Positions 35,229-44,412 are shown, counted from the first letter of the stretch. The stretch is 64,000 bases of DNA from Anderseniella sp039978075 (GCA_039978075.1 JBDWCA010000015.1:248001-312000); one strand, 5' to 3'. The notes: generated by a model not told the origin, from the sequence alone. Made by a program: numbers and translations.

Positions 35229-36032
35229 TTACCCTTCCAGCAGTGCGCGCTTGAGATGAACGGGAGCCACTTCCTTGCGGTACCAGGCAGACGCAATCGC
35301 ATCTGTCGGCGGTTCGATACCGTTGGTCGCAGCCGCCAGTGCATTGCTGATGCCGGCTTCATCCAGTGAGGTGCCTTCCAGTGCCTGCTCAACGGCGGGC
35401 ACCCGCATTGGCATTGGCCCCATGGAAGAGTAGGCAATTCTGGCACCTGATATCCTGCCGCCGGACTGCGGCACCCAGGCTGCAACGGTCATCAGCGACA
35501 CGCCCTTCGGCTTCACCCTGCTGGCCTTCCTGAACTTGAACACGCCGGATTGTGGCCGGACAATGCTGACCGATGCCACCAGCGCACGCGGTTCACGATC
35601 CCTGTCGCGCAGGAAATCTGCAAGCACAGCACTCTGCCCGCCCGCCAGCGTCACCTGACAATCCAGCACAAGCAGTGCTGCAGTCATGTCGCCATAAGGG
35701 TGTTCGGCAAAAAGATTTCCGCCGACAGTCGCCATGTTGCGAATAGCGGGCCCGCCAACTGCGCGGGCAACCGGATGCAGGAAGTCAAGATCACGGCTGG
35801 CCAGTATCTGCGCCATGGTGACACCAGCACCGATGATCAGCCGGTCGCCCTGCGGCTGTACCTGTTTGAGTGCTGCGTCATTGGCCAGCACGACAGTGTT
35901 GAACGACTGGTCACCATCATTGATAGCTCGCATGATCAGGGTACCGCCGCCCATGAACCGGGCTGTGCGGTCTCCGGACAAGGCGGTTGCTGCCTCTGCG
36001 GAGCTGGCAAATGTCTTGACGCTGATACTCAT
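35229..36032 (-). CDS. Mo-hydroxylase FAD subunit (CoxM-like)
   Basis: The 267 residues have the FAD motifs of the CoxM/XdhB family: FMGGGTLIM near 27 (usually AGGHSL-type) and RNMATVGGNLFAEHPYGD near 98. The C-terminal CO_deh_flav_C domain follows from about 165. It transfers electrons from the 2Fe-2S subunit to the acceptor. GGAAGGA lies before the ATG. Gene order is FAD, FeS, Mo subunit, as in form II cox operons. Confidence 0.92.
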   Translation of the reverse strand: MSISVKTFASSAEAATALSGDRTARFMGGGTLIMRAINDGDQSFNTVVLANDAALKQVQPQGDRLIIGAGVTMAQILASRDLDFLHPVARAVGGPAIRNMATVGGNLFAEHPYGDMTAALLVLDCQVTLAGGQSAVLADFLRDRDREPRALVASVSIVRPQSGVFKFRKASRVKPKGVSLMTVAAWVPQSGGRISGARIAYSSMGPMPMRVPAVEQALEGTSLDEAGISNALAAATNGIEPPTDAIASAWYRKEVAPVHLKRALLEG

Positions 36033-36053
36033 ATCGTTCCTTCCGGCATGCCT

Positions 36054-36497
36054 TTAAGCAGCCACGCCCATATGGCTTCGAATGGCCTCAAATCCTGCTT
36101 CATAAATCTCTGCTCCAACCAGGTTCTGCAGTTGGGTTTCCTCGCCTGCCGGCGTCGAAAAACTGCCTTCCCACTGCCAGAACGTGCGGTCACCATCGGT
36201 CACCGGAAACAGCCGTACATGGCTGACATAATTGAACAGCGGCACCGGCGTATCGAGCAGGCAGTAACTGTAAGCGGCATCGATGTCCGACAGGGTCATC
36301 AGCTGTTCGCGCAGCAGTGATCCGTCCTGCAGATGAAATTTGCGGATACAGCCGACAATATCGGACGCGCGGCCGCGCTCGATTTCACTGTCGGCCACCG
36401 CCGGATGCCAGCGGTCATGACCGTTAAAGTCACGCAGCACATCCCACACCGCATCGATCGGTGCGTCCAGTATCGTGCTTTTCAGGACCTTGACCAT
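36054..36497 (-). CDS. SRPBCC-family protein, copy 2 of a tandem pair
   Basis: The 147-residue START-like protein starts KSTILDAPIDAVWDVLRDFN with the polyketide-cyclase/SRPBCC signature, then WHPAVADSEIE and VGCIRKFHL. It looks close to half identical to the neighbouring 145-residue protein, pointing to tandem duplication. SRPBCC (CoxG-type) proteins often accompany Mo hydroxylases and bind hydrophobic ligands or tether the enzyme to the membrane; the exact role here is unknown. Confidence 0.85.
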   Translation of the reverse strand: MVKVLKSTILDAPIDAVWDVLRDFNGHDRWHPAVADSEIERGRASDIVGCIRKFHLQDGSLLREQLMTLSDIDAAYSYCLLDTPVPLFNYVSHVRLFPVTDGDRTFWQWEGSFSTPAGEETQLQNLVGAEIYEAGFEAIRSHMGVAA

Positions 36498-36503
36498 GAA
36501 ACC

Positions 36504-36941
36504 CTACCCGCCAAAATGCCGCTTCAGGGCATCAAACCCGCCCTGAAACACGTTTGTTGCGATGCCGTTGGTCACGTCCGCCTCGACATCGGGAGAGCAG
36601 TCAAACTCTGCCGACCACTCCACGAAGCACCTGTCGCCATCGCTGATCGGGGTGAGCCGCAGGGTCGCAACATAATTCTCGATCGGCATCGGGCTTTCCA
36701 GGATGGAATACGTGCAGAACGTGTCGTAGTCGCTCAGCGCCAACAGCTGTTCACGGATCTGATCACCGTTCTGCAGCCGGAAATTGCGGATGCAGCCGAC
36801 CTTGTCGGACGGCTCGCCGTTCTCGATCTGGCTGTCTGCAATGCGCGGATGCCAGCGCGGCAGGCTGTTGAAGTCGCGCACCCGCTCCCAGACCTTGGAG
36901 GCAGGGGCGGCAATGACGCTGGATACATATACTCGTGCCAT
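36504..36941 (-). CDS. SRPBCC-family protein, copy 1 of a tandem pair
   Basis: The 145-residue START-like protein reads SSVIAAPASKVWERVRDFN at the N-terminus, then WHPRIADSQIENG and VGCIRNFRLQNG, the same landmarks as its downstream paralogue 6 bases away. The lipid- or ligand-binding cavity of this fold could hold the pathway substrate. It begins 12 bases after the giant flotillin gene ends. Confidence 0.85.
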   Translation of the reverse strand: MARVYVSSVIAAPASKVWERVRDFNSLPRWHPRIADSQIENGEPSDKVGCIRNFRLQNGDQIREQLLALSDYDTFCTYSILESPMPIENYVATLRLTPISDGDRCFVEWSAEFDCSPDVEADVTNGIATNVFQGGFDALKRHFGG

Positions 36942-36953
36942 GTCTGTCGCCGC

Positions 36954-39900
36954 CTATTTCTTAGCCTTGGTGTCGTCATCACCGGCAGACTTGCCGGAAC
37001 CTTCCGACGAACCAGTGTCATCCGGCTTGTCACCACCGGAGCCACGCCCGGCCTCCTTGGCAATACGCTGCATGTCGGACGCTTCACGTATCAGGCCGCC
37101 CTGCTTCGACAGGTTGGAGCCGTCAATGCCGATGTCGGACAACAGACTGTCGACCATGGGCGCCTGAACCCGGTAGCGAAGCGCCGAATTGATCACCTCG
37201 TCGGTAGGGGTCCCCTTGCCACCGCCGTCTCCGCCTGCGGAGCTGCCGCCTGCACCCATGCCATCAAGCTGCATGATGCGGATATCCTGGATTTTCTCCA
37301 TCGGCTTGACCGACGCCGCTACGATACCCTCGACCTTGTCGAGCAGCTTGCGGCGGAACAGACCGAAGCGGGCCTCATCCGACAGCACGTTCTCTGCCTC
37401 GTACAGCAGTTTCTGTGCTTCTGCCTCGACAGCCGCTCTGATCTGGTCGGCTTCCGCTGCAATGCGGGCTTCGGCAGCCGCTTTTTCCGCCATCACAACA
37501 TCGACGCTGCGGCGGCGGTTGGCTTCCTCGGTTTCGCGGGTTGTCTTGACCCGCTCTTCGGCTTCTGCCGCCCGGGCACGGGCAACGTCAGCTTCAGCCT
37601 GCGCTGCCGACTGTTCCAGCGACTTCCTGTAAAGATCGACCGCTTTCTCCATTTCGGCAGATTCTACTTCGCGCTCGCGATTGACCTCCAGCTTGCGCCT
37701 TTCGGTCTCATGGCCGATGCGGGCCTCATCGAGCCCTCGTTCAGACGCAATGCGAGAGCGTTCTATATCTTCAGTTGACGCAATCTCTGCTTCACGCAGC
37801 GCCTGCATGCGGGCAACTTCCAGCTGCTCCAGTGACCGCTTGCGTTCCAGTCGGGCTGCATCAAGGGCCTGTTCGCGCTCAACATCGGATCGGTCTACGT
37901 CTCGCTGGGCAGCAATTTCAGCCTGCTTGATGCGAGCTTCGGCACCGGCACGTTCCGACTTGGCCTCGGCAACCGCCACAACACGCTGCTCGTCCGCCTG
38001 CTCGATAATTGTCTTGCGATCAATGTCCACCAGATCACGGGCCTTGGACGCTTCAATGCGCTCCTTGTCCACATTAAGCTCAACAGTGATGCGCTCGCGC
38101 TCGACCTTGTCACGCTTGGAGATTTCCCGGGTTTCGACAGCCTCGTCACGGCCGATTTCCCGGTCGCGAATTTCCTGTTCAGCCGCAATGCGTTCGGCCT
38201 TGACCGTCTTTTCCTGGGCCACACGGGCTGCTTCAATTGCCTCGTTTGCAGCAATCTGGGCCTCGTCGAGCGCCTTGTTACGTTCGATCTCGAGATTGCG
38301 GATCTCCTCGTCACGCGAAATCTGGTCACGCGAGGTTTCGGTCTCTTTCTCGATCTTCATCTTGTCGACGACACGGCGGGATGCAGCTTGCGTGCTCTCG
38401 ACCGCTTCCTGGCGTTGAATTTCACGCACCCGGATTTCGGTTTCCGCAACAATGCGTTCTGCGTCCACCTTCTTTTTCTGCGCAATACGCGCACCGTCGG
38501 TAGCTTCCTGCGCCGAAACTTCACGCAAGGTGGTCTCTTCACCGCGTGCAATGCGTTCCGCATCAATCTTCGCCTGCTGGGCGAGCCGTGCAGTCTCGGT
38601 TACTTCCGATGCACTGATCTGTGCCGTATCAACGGCGCGGTTACGGGCGATCTCGCGTTCGCGCAGGTCCTGTTCAAAGGCAATGCGTTCCGCCGCGATC
38701 TTCTTCTCCTGGGCAATGCGGGCCGCTTCGGTTGCCTCGGCGGACGCAATCTCGGCTTCCTGAATCGCCTGGGTCCGGCGAATGTCGCGGGCCTTGGTCG
38801 CCTGTTCACTATCGATGCGATCCACGGCCAGTTTCATCTCCTGGGCAATGCGGGTTGCTTCAACAGCTTCACGAGCGGCAATTTCAGCCTCGTCAATGGC
38901 CTGGTTGCGCTCAATCTGCAGGGCGCGCAGCCGCTCTTCCTGACCGATGCGTGACACTTCCGTGGACTCGCGCGCAACGATATCAGCTTCTTCCAGTGTC
39001 CGGCGCTGCTCGATTTCCAGCGCGCGGGTCGCCTGGTCAGATGCAATCCGTTCAGCGGCAAGCTTTTTCTCGCGCGCAATTCGGGCGGCTTCGGTTGCCT
39101 GCTGAGCAGCAATTTCTGCTTCTTCCAGAGCCTTCTGCCGGTCTATCTCGAGCCCGCGAACTTTCTTGTCCGATGCGATCCGGTCACTGTTGACCTCGGT
39201 TTCCTGGGCAATGCGCAGTTTTTCCGTGGCTTCACGCGAAGCGATTGTTGCTGCTTCCACGGCCTGACTGCGGGCAATTTCACGACGCTGGCTGTCTTCT
39301 TCCTTGGCAATCCGGGCTTCGGTGAGCGAGCGTTCCTGCTCAATGCGAGCCTCGGTTACACTTCGTTCCTGATCAATGCGGGCGCGCTCGGTCGCTTCGG
39401 TCGCTGAAATCTGGGCATGCTCAATGGATTTGCGCCGCTCGATCTCCTGGGCTTCGGTCTGTTGCTCATTGGCAATCCGGGCCTCGTTAACCTGACGTTC
39501 CTGCTCGATACGGGCACGCTCGGTCGTTTCCCGCGCGCCAATTTCAGCAGCTTCCACAGCCTGCTGGCGTTCGATTTCCTGCTGCCGGATATCGCGCTCG
39601 GACGCAATCCGGGCTTCGGAAATCTGCCGCTCCTGCGCAATGCGCTGGGTTTCGATGGTTTCTCGCGCAGATATCTGAGCACGCTCAGCATCCGTTTCCC
39701 GCTCGGCGCGCTCACGCGCCAGCTCGGCTCGTTGCTGAGCCCGGCGGAATTCGACATCACGTTCCTGGGTCAGACGGGCTTCTTCACTCTCGCGTTCGAT
39801 TTCCAGTGCCTGTTTTTCGGCTTCCAGGTTGCGCGCGCGGATACGGATCATCGAATCCTGTTCGATGTCATTGCGCACCTTGCGCTTGGCTTCGATGTCC

Positions 39901-40526
39901 TCGATCAACCGGGTCAGACCATCTGCGTCGAACCGGTTGGACGGGTTGAAATACTCCAGCCCTGTCTGGTCGATATCCTTGATGGCAACAGATTCAAGCT
40001 CAAGACCGTTCAGATCAAGACCATCCTGGGCAACCTTCGCAACCCGTTCAACATAGGCGCCGCGCTGTTCATGCATTTCCTCCATGGACATTTCCGAAGC
40101 CACAGACCGCAGTGCTGAAATGAACTTGCCTGACAGCAGTTCGTGCAGGCGGCCCTGTTCCAGCGTGCGTCTTCCCAACGTGGAGGCTGCGATGGAGACC
40201 GAGGCCCGTGCCGGGCGCACCCGGACATAAAACTCAGCTTCCACATCAACCCGCATCCGGTCCTTGGTGATCAGCGCCTGTTCTTTTTCGCGCACGACTT
40301 CCAGCGGCAGCGTATTCATGTTGACGGGCGTTATGTCGTGGATGATCGGCCACACGAAGGCGCCGCCGTCAATCACCACTTTCTCACCCAGAAAACCGGT
40401 CCTGACGAAAGCCACTTCCTTGGTGGAGCGGCGGTACAGCCAGTTCATCACCCAGTAAATGATCGCAATGACGATAACCGCGAGAATGAGCCATAATATA
40501 AGCTGGCCAATCAGCTGTCCGGTCAT
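36954..40526 (-). CDS. Flotillin-like SPFH protein with a greatly expanded hendecad coiled coil
   Basis: The product is 1190 residues, about twice the usual bacterial flotillin/YqiK. A membrane segment at 8-30 precedes the SPFH domain (about 35-215; REKEQALITKDRMRVDVEAE). Residues 314-830 are 47 exact 11-residue repeats of the type RxLEIxRxxAL. A further Ala/Glu-rich coil follows to about 1080, and then a flotillin-type C-terminus with a Gly/Ser-rich stretch. Flotillins form membrane scaffolds. Here one sits between an ABC importer and a Mo hydroxylase, suggesting it organises those proteins. GGAGGAAAG precedes the ATG. Confidence 0.88.
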   Translation of the reverse strand: MTGQLIGQLILWLILAVIVIAIIYWVMNWLYRRSTKEVAFVRTGFLGEKVVIDGGAFVWPIIHDITPVNMNTLPLEVVREKEQALITKDRMRVDVEAEFYVRVRPARASVSIAASTLGRRTLEQGRLHELLSGKFISALRSVASEMSMEEMHEQRGAYVERVAKVAQDGLDLNGLELESVAIKDIDQTGLEYFNPSNRFDADGLTRLIEDIEAKRKVRNDIEQDSMIRIRARNLEAEKQALEIERESEEARLTQERDVEFRRAQQRAELARERAERETDAERAQISARETIETQRIAQERQISEARIASERDIRQQEIERQQAVEAAEIGARETTERARIEQERQVNEARIANEQQTEAQEIERRKSIEHAQISATEATERARIDQERSVTEARIEQERSLTEARIAKEEDSQRREIARSQAVEAATIASREATEKLRIAQETEVNSDRIASDKKVRGLEIDRQKALEEAEIAAQQATEAARIAREKKLAAERIASDQATRALEIEQRRTLEEADIVARESTEVSRIGQEERLRALQIERNQAIDEAEIAAREAVEATRIAQEMKLAVDRIDSEQATKARDIRRTQAIQEAEIASAEATEAARIAQEKKIAAERIAFEQDLREREIARNRAVDTAQISASEVTETARLAQQAKIDAERIARGEETTLREVSAQEATDGARIAQKKKVDAERIVAETEIRVREIQRQEAVESTQAASRRVVDKMKIEKETETSRDQISRDEEIRNLEIERNKALDEAQIAANEAIEAARVAQEKTVKAERIAAEQEIRDREIGRDEAVETREISKRDKVERERITVELNVDKERIEASKARDLVDIDRKTIIEQADEQRVVAVAEAKSERAGAEARIKQAEIAAQRDVDRSDVEREQALDAARLERKRSLEQLEVARMQALREAEIASTEDIERSRIASERGLDEARIGHETERRKLEVNREREVESAEMEKAVDLYRKSLEQSAAQAEADVARARAAEAEERVKTTRETEEANRRRSVDVVMAEKAAAEARIAAEADQIRAAVEAEAQKLLYEAENVLSDEARFGLFRRKLLDKVEGIVAASVKPMEKIQDIRIMQLDGMGAGGSSAGGDGGGKGTPTDEVINSALRYRVQAPMVDSLLSDIGIDGSNLSKQGGLIREASDMQRIAKEAGRGSGGDKPDDTGSSEGSGKSAGDDDTKAKK
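38037..39587 (-). repeat. 47 uninterrupted 33-base coding repeats, mostly in 132-base blocks
   Basis: Residues 314-830 of the flotillin-like protein equal 517 residues, exactly 47 x 11, with no insertion or deletion. Blocks opening with xxxEIxR have lengths 44, 55, 44, 44, 33, 44, 44, 44, 33, 44, 44 and 44 residues. Each block repeats the order EIxR, EAEIAA, EAARIA, AERIA. Whole 11-residue units appear to have been gained or lost. Confidence 0.9.
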
Positions 40527-40578
40527 GATCTTTCCTCCAAAACGCTGCCCCGTGGCAGCCCGTTAATTCTCTCAGCCA

Positions 40579-41412
40579 TCAGGCCATCTTTATCGATTTG
40601 AAAACCTTGGTCTGCTCCGTAAGAGCAGTTTCAGTCGGCAACCGTTCCATCGATGAAGCACCATAAAATCCATGGCAGTTACTGGTGTTTTTCAACACGT
40701 ATTCAGCGTCATCAGGCATCGCCACAGGTCCACCATGAACAAGAACAATGATGTCTTTGTTGACCTTCAGCGCAGCCTCCGACCAGGCATCAACCTTGGC
40801 CGGAACATCCTGAAGTGTCTGTGCCGTTTCTGCGCCAATTGACCCGCCGGTGGTCAGGCCGAGATGGCAGACGATGATGTCGGCACCGGCTTGCGCCATG
40901 GCCGCAGCGTCGTCCTCGCCGAAAACATAAGGCGTAGTCAGCATATCTTTCCTGTGTGCCTTGGCGATCATGTCGACTTCCAGGGAGAACGACATTCCGG
41001 TTTCTTCCAGGTTGGCCCGGAAAGTTCCGTCGATCAGGCCGACGGTCGGAAAATTCTGAACCCCGGAAAACCCGACCCGCTTCAGGTCATCCAGAAACAC
41101 ATCCATCAGCCGGAAGGGATCAGTGCCGTTCACACCGGCCAGCACCGGCGTTTTGGTAGCAACAGGCAACACCTCCGATGCCATTTCCATGACGATCTGA
41201 TTAGCATCGCCATAAGGCATGAGACCGGCGAGCGAACCACGCCCCGCCATCCGGTAGCGCCCGGAATTATAGATGACGATCAGGTCAATACCGCCGGCTT
41301 CCTCGCATTTGGCCGACAGGCCAGTGCCCGCACCACCCCCGACAATCGGCTCCCCGCGATCAATCATACCACGAAATTTCTCGACGATTGCTGCTCGTTC
41401 AAATCGGGCCAT
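40579..41412 (-). CDS. PEP-hydrolase-family TIM-barrel protein
   Basis: The 277-residue protein belongs to the phosphoenolpyruvate hydrolase-like family (TIM-barrel signal-transduction domain): IVGGGAGTGLSAKCEE, LIVIYNSGRYRMAGRGSLAGL, VLAGVNGTDPF and LGLTTGGSIGAE. The reaction of most members is unproven. It lies 2 bases after the LivF/Tm-1 fusion gene; PEP-hydrolase-like and Tm-1-like genes commonly neighbour each other, suggesting a joint function. GGAGATAAT precedes the ATG. Confidence 0.88.
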   Translation of the reverse strand: MARFERAAIVEKFRGMIDRGEPIVGGGAGTGLSAKCEEAGGIDLIVIYNSGRYRMAGRGSLAGLMPYGDANQIVMEMASEVLPVATKTPVLAGVNGTDPFRLMDVFLDDLKRVGFSGVQNFPTVGLIDGTFRANLEETGMSFSLEVDMIAKAHRKDMLTTPYVFGEDDAAAMAQAGADIIVCHLGLTTGGSIGAETAQTLQDVPAKVDAWSEAALKVNKDIIVLVHGGPVAMPDDAEYVLKNTSNCHGFYGASSMERLPTETALTEQTKVFKSIKMA

Positions 41413-41414
41413 TA

Positions 41415-43613
41415 TTATCTCCTTGCCTGTTTTCGGGACGGCCTGCCACCGCCATGCAGCGACCGGAAGGCGTCAACCACCTGCGCTGAAAATTCGGGAT
41501 CATTTACGTTGTGCGGCACCCGCACCAGTTGCCGTGACGAGGTTTGCCGCACGGTACGCTCAAGCGCGTCGAACAGTGCCTTGTCTGCGGCAGGGTCATG
41601 GAATGACTTACCGGGTGCGTCGAGCATCGATACGCCGCCTTCGGGAATGAAGAACCTGACCGGTGCTTCCATTTCATTGAGGCGCTCACCGATCCATTTG
41701 CCCATGCGCTCGTTTTCTTCCGCGGTCGTGCGCATCAGGGTGACTTGCGGATTGTGCTCGTAGAAGACCCTGTCCTTGAATTTTTCAGGTACCGTGTCCC
41801 GCGGGCCGAAGTTCACCATGTCAAGCGCGCCGCAGGAACCCACATAAGGCATGCCGGCGCGGATCATGGCGCCAAACCGGTCTTCGGTGGCAGGAAACAC
41901 ACCGCCCACGATCATGTCACAGATTTCCGTTGTCGTGATATCAACCACCCCAACGAGAAGTCCGGAGTCCACCAGCTTCTCCATCGACTGTCCGCCAACG
42001 CCTGTCGCATGGAACACCAGACAGTCAAAGTCCGACTCCAGGTCAGCCGTAATCTGCTGAACACATGGCGTTGTGACGCCAAACATGGTTAGTCCGATTG
42101 GTGGCAGTTCGTCTGCAGTTTCAATTGCCGATCGAGGCGCTCGGGACTTGCGGGCGTTGACCATACCCGCCATTGCATGCGCACCATTGCCAAGCACCTG
42201 GCGGGTTATCGAGTTCAGGCCCTGCACATCCGCAACCGAGTGCATCATCATGATATCAGCCGGGCCGACATACTTCTGCACATCACCGGATGCCACGGTG
42301 GAAATCATCAGCTTCGGGACGCCAACAGGTAAGCTGCGCATGGCGGGCGACACGATCGCCGTACCGCCGGATCCGCCAGCACTGATGATGCCCGCAATGC
42401 CTGACTGCCGCTTGATCCAGCGTTCAAACGCCAGCGTCATGCCGGCGACCGATGTGCCACGATCATTGGTGAATACACCTGCCGCTCCGCGCGGATGGTA
42501 AGCGGCAATCTGGTGCGGTGGAATTTCAGCACCGGAATGCTTGCCGGACGTTGACAGGTCCACCATACGTACCGCCACACCGTCCGCCTTCAACAGGTCT
42601 CTCATATAGCGCAGCTCAACGCCCTTGGTGTCCAGCGTCCCGGCCACCAGCACAATGTTCTCACCGGCTGCCGACAAAGGCCTGAGTTCAACATGGCCCA
42701 TACCGCCAGCCACAGGTGCGGCAACTGTTTCGGTACGCGCCGCCATTTCGATTTGCCGGGCCGGCACAATAGGCGACCATCTCGTTGGCAACTTTGGATT
42801 GGATACATAAATCTTGCGCGGGCCCTGGACCTTGGGCGCGGCAGTGTCGCCGCTTGCCCCCTGCTCGGCAATATCGTCATCACTGTCACCATGACGGCCG
42901 ACGCCCAGCAGGTTCTGCTGCAATTCGCGGTCTGCCGCCAGGGCGCTGGCCGACATCAAACGGTTGACCCGGCCATTGACCATGATGGCGACATTTTCGG
43001 AAATGGCCGTCGCCACACCGATATTCTGTTCAATCACCAGAACATCGATGTCACCTTCCTCGCCAAGACGCATCAGCATATCGGCAACCTGCGATACGAT
43101 CACCGGAGCGAGACCTTCGGTAGGCTCATCCATGACCAGCAGCCGCGGGTTCAGCAACAGTGCCCGGCTGATGGCCAGCATCTGCTGTTCGCCGCCCGAC
43201 AACTGGCTGCCGCCATTGTTCTTGCGTTCGGCCAGCCGGGGGAATGTCGAATAGATGCGCTCGATTGACCAGGCACCATCATGGCCTGCAACCGTCATGC
43301 GCAGATGCTCATCCACTGTGAGCGAGCGCCACAACCGCCGTCCCTGCGGCACATAACCGATACCCATTCGGGCGATTTCGGACGGTTGCCTGTTGGTTAT
43401 GTTTTGCCCGTTGAACGTGATCGAGCCCGAATTGACCGGCACCAGGCCCATGATCGCCTGACACAGTGTGGTCTTGCCCATGCCGTTCCTGCCGACCACA
43501 GACAGCACGCCATGGCCCAGGCTGAGGTCAACACCCTGCAGCGCATGCGATGCGCCATAATAGACGTTGAGATCTTTGACCTCGAGGATGGAGGATGAAG
43601 ACCGTTCAGCCAT
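41415..43613 (-). CDS. LivF-type ABC ATPase fused to Tm-1-like (UPF0261) domain
   Basis: The 732 residues encode two proteins in one. About 1-240 are a LivF ATPase: Walker A VGRNGMGKTT near 40, signature LSGGEQQM, Walker B LLVMDEP and switch VIEQN. After a linker, about 320-725 are a Tm-1-like ATP-binding domain (VLVAGTLDTKG, STSGKHSG, ISAGGSGGTA, FHATGVGGQSMEKL). Tm-1 proteins of plants bind viral replicase; the bacterial role is unknown. The ATG at 43613 has GGGAGGG upstream, and the frame's further extension to 43700 lies inside livG. It overlaps livG by 8 bases. Confidence 0.9.
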   Translation of the reverse strand: MAERSSSSILEVKDLNVYYGASHALQGVDLSLGHGVLSVVGRNGMGKTTLCQAIMGLVPVNSGSITFNGQNITNRQPSEIARMGIGYVPQGRRLWRSLTVDEHLRMTVAGHDGAWSIERIYSTFPRLAERKNNGGSQLSGGEQQMLAISRALLLNPRLLVMDEPTEGLAPVIVSQVADMLMRLGEEGDIDVLVIEQNIGVATAISENVAIMVNGRVNRLMSASALAADRELQQNLLGVGRHGDSDDDIAEQGASGDTAAPKVQGPRKIYVSNPKLPTRWSPIVPARQIEMAARTETVAAPVAGGMGHVELRPLSAAGENIVLVAGTLDTKGVELRYMRDLLKADGVAVRMVDLSTSGKHSGAEIPPHQIAAYHPRGAAGVFTNDRGTSVAGMTLAFERWIKRQSGIAGIISAGGSGGTAIVSPAMRSLPVGVPKLMISTVASGDVQKYVGPADIMMMHSVADVQGLNSITRQVLGNGAHAMAGMVNARKSRAPRSAIETADELPPIGLTMFGVTTPCVQQITADLESDFDCLVFHATGVGGQSMEKLVDSGLLVGVVDITTTEICDMIVGGVFPATEDRFGAMIRAGMPYVGSCGALDMVNFGPRDTVPEKFKDRVFYEHNPQVTLMRTTAEENERMGKWIGERLNEMEAPVRFFIPEGGVSMLDAPGKSFHDPAADKALFDALERTVRQTSSRQLVRVPHNVNDPEFSAQVVDAFRSLHGGGRPSRKQARR

Positions 43614-44412
43614 GTGAGAACCCTCCCCCCAGATAAAGTTCCTGCACTTCCGGGTCGGCTTCGATCTCTTCCGGCTTGCCCTCCTTGAAGATGCGGCCAT
43701 TGTGCATCATCGTGACGCTTTCAGCCACCCGCAGGGCCACATCCATATCGTGTTCGATGATGATGTATCCCATGTGGCCGGGAAGGTTGTTCAAGATGTC
43801 AATCAGGTCACGCCGCTCGGTCGGCGACAGTCCTGCGGCGGGCTCATCAAACAGGATAAACCGCGGTGCTCCGGCGAGTGCCAGTGCGATTTCAAGCTGG
43901 CGCTGCTGGCCATAGGAGAGTTCCGACACAAGTGTATCGCGCACTTCAGTCAGGTGCACGGCTTCGATCAGATCTGTTGCTGAATGCATCAGCGCATCAG
44001 AGCGCCCCGGACGGATCATTGAGAAGCGATTGCGCGAGACACCACGGCAGGCAAGATAAACATTGTCGATAACGCTCAGCCCGCCAAACAACAGCGATAT
44101 CTGATAGGTGCGTCGCAAGCCCCGGCGAATCCGATCGTGCGGTGGAAACCTGGTGACATCTTCACCAAACATGCGCACGACTCCGGACGTCGGCAGGAAA
44201 TCGCCTGTAATGCAGTTGAACAAGGTGGTCTTGCCCGCGCCGTTTGACCCCAGAACAGCGCGGCGTTCACCTGGTTTGACGGTCAAGGTGATGTCCTGCA
44301 TCGCGCCAAGAGCACCGAAGAACTTGCTGACGCCACGCAATTCAAGTGCGTTGGCGGTGCCTGTCGCCGATAGCCGGCTGGCCATGGTGGAGGTATTTGA
44401 CATGGCATTCAT
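43606..44412 (-). CDS. livG: Branched-chain-type ABC transporter ATPase LivG
   Basis: The 268-residue ATPase has Walker A LGSNGAGKTT near 56, LSYGQQRQLEIALAL as signature and FILFDEPAAGLS as Walker B. The LivG-specific segment RRGLRRTYQISLLF is also visible. It pairs with the LivF domain of the next gene and the LivH/LivM permeases. GGAGG lies 9 bases before the ATG. It overlaps livM by four bases. The transported ligand is likely not a branched-chain amino acid, given the catabolic setting. Confidence 0.92.
   Translation of the reverse strand: MNAMSNTSTMASRLSATGTANALELRGVSKFFGALGAMQDITLTVKPGERRAVLGSNGAGKTTLFNCITGDFLPTSGVVRMFGEDVTRFPPHDRIRRGLRRTYQISLLFGGLSVIDNVYLACRGVSRNRFSMIRPGRSDALMHSATDLIEAVHLTEVRDTLVSELSYGQQRQLEIALALAGAPRFILFDEPAAGLSPTERRDLIDILNNLPGHMGYIIIEHDMDVALRVAESVTMMHNGRIFKEGKPEEIEADPEVQELYLGGGFSHG

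Noticed and set aside
29897..36032. Carbon monoxide dehydrogenase (CoxMSL with CoxD/E)
   Set aside because: The active-site loop reads AMRGFGV and not AYxCSFR or AYRGAGR, so CO oxidation is not supported despite the CoxDE-like helpers.
36333..37778. Long plus-strand open frame of 481 codons opposite the SRPBCC and flotillin genes
   Set aside because: It lies antisense to genes with clear domains, crosses three of them, has no recognisable domain and an odd Arg/Gly/His-rich composition. It is a by-product of GC-rich codon use on the other strand.
37681..38954. Several plus-strand open frames opposite the flotillin repeats
   Set aside because: Repetitive Ser/Arg- or Phe/Gly-rich translations follow the sense hendecads; no independent coding signal.
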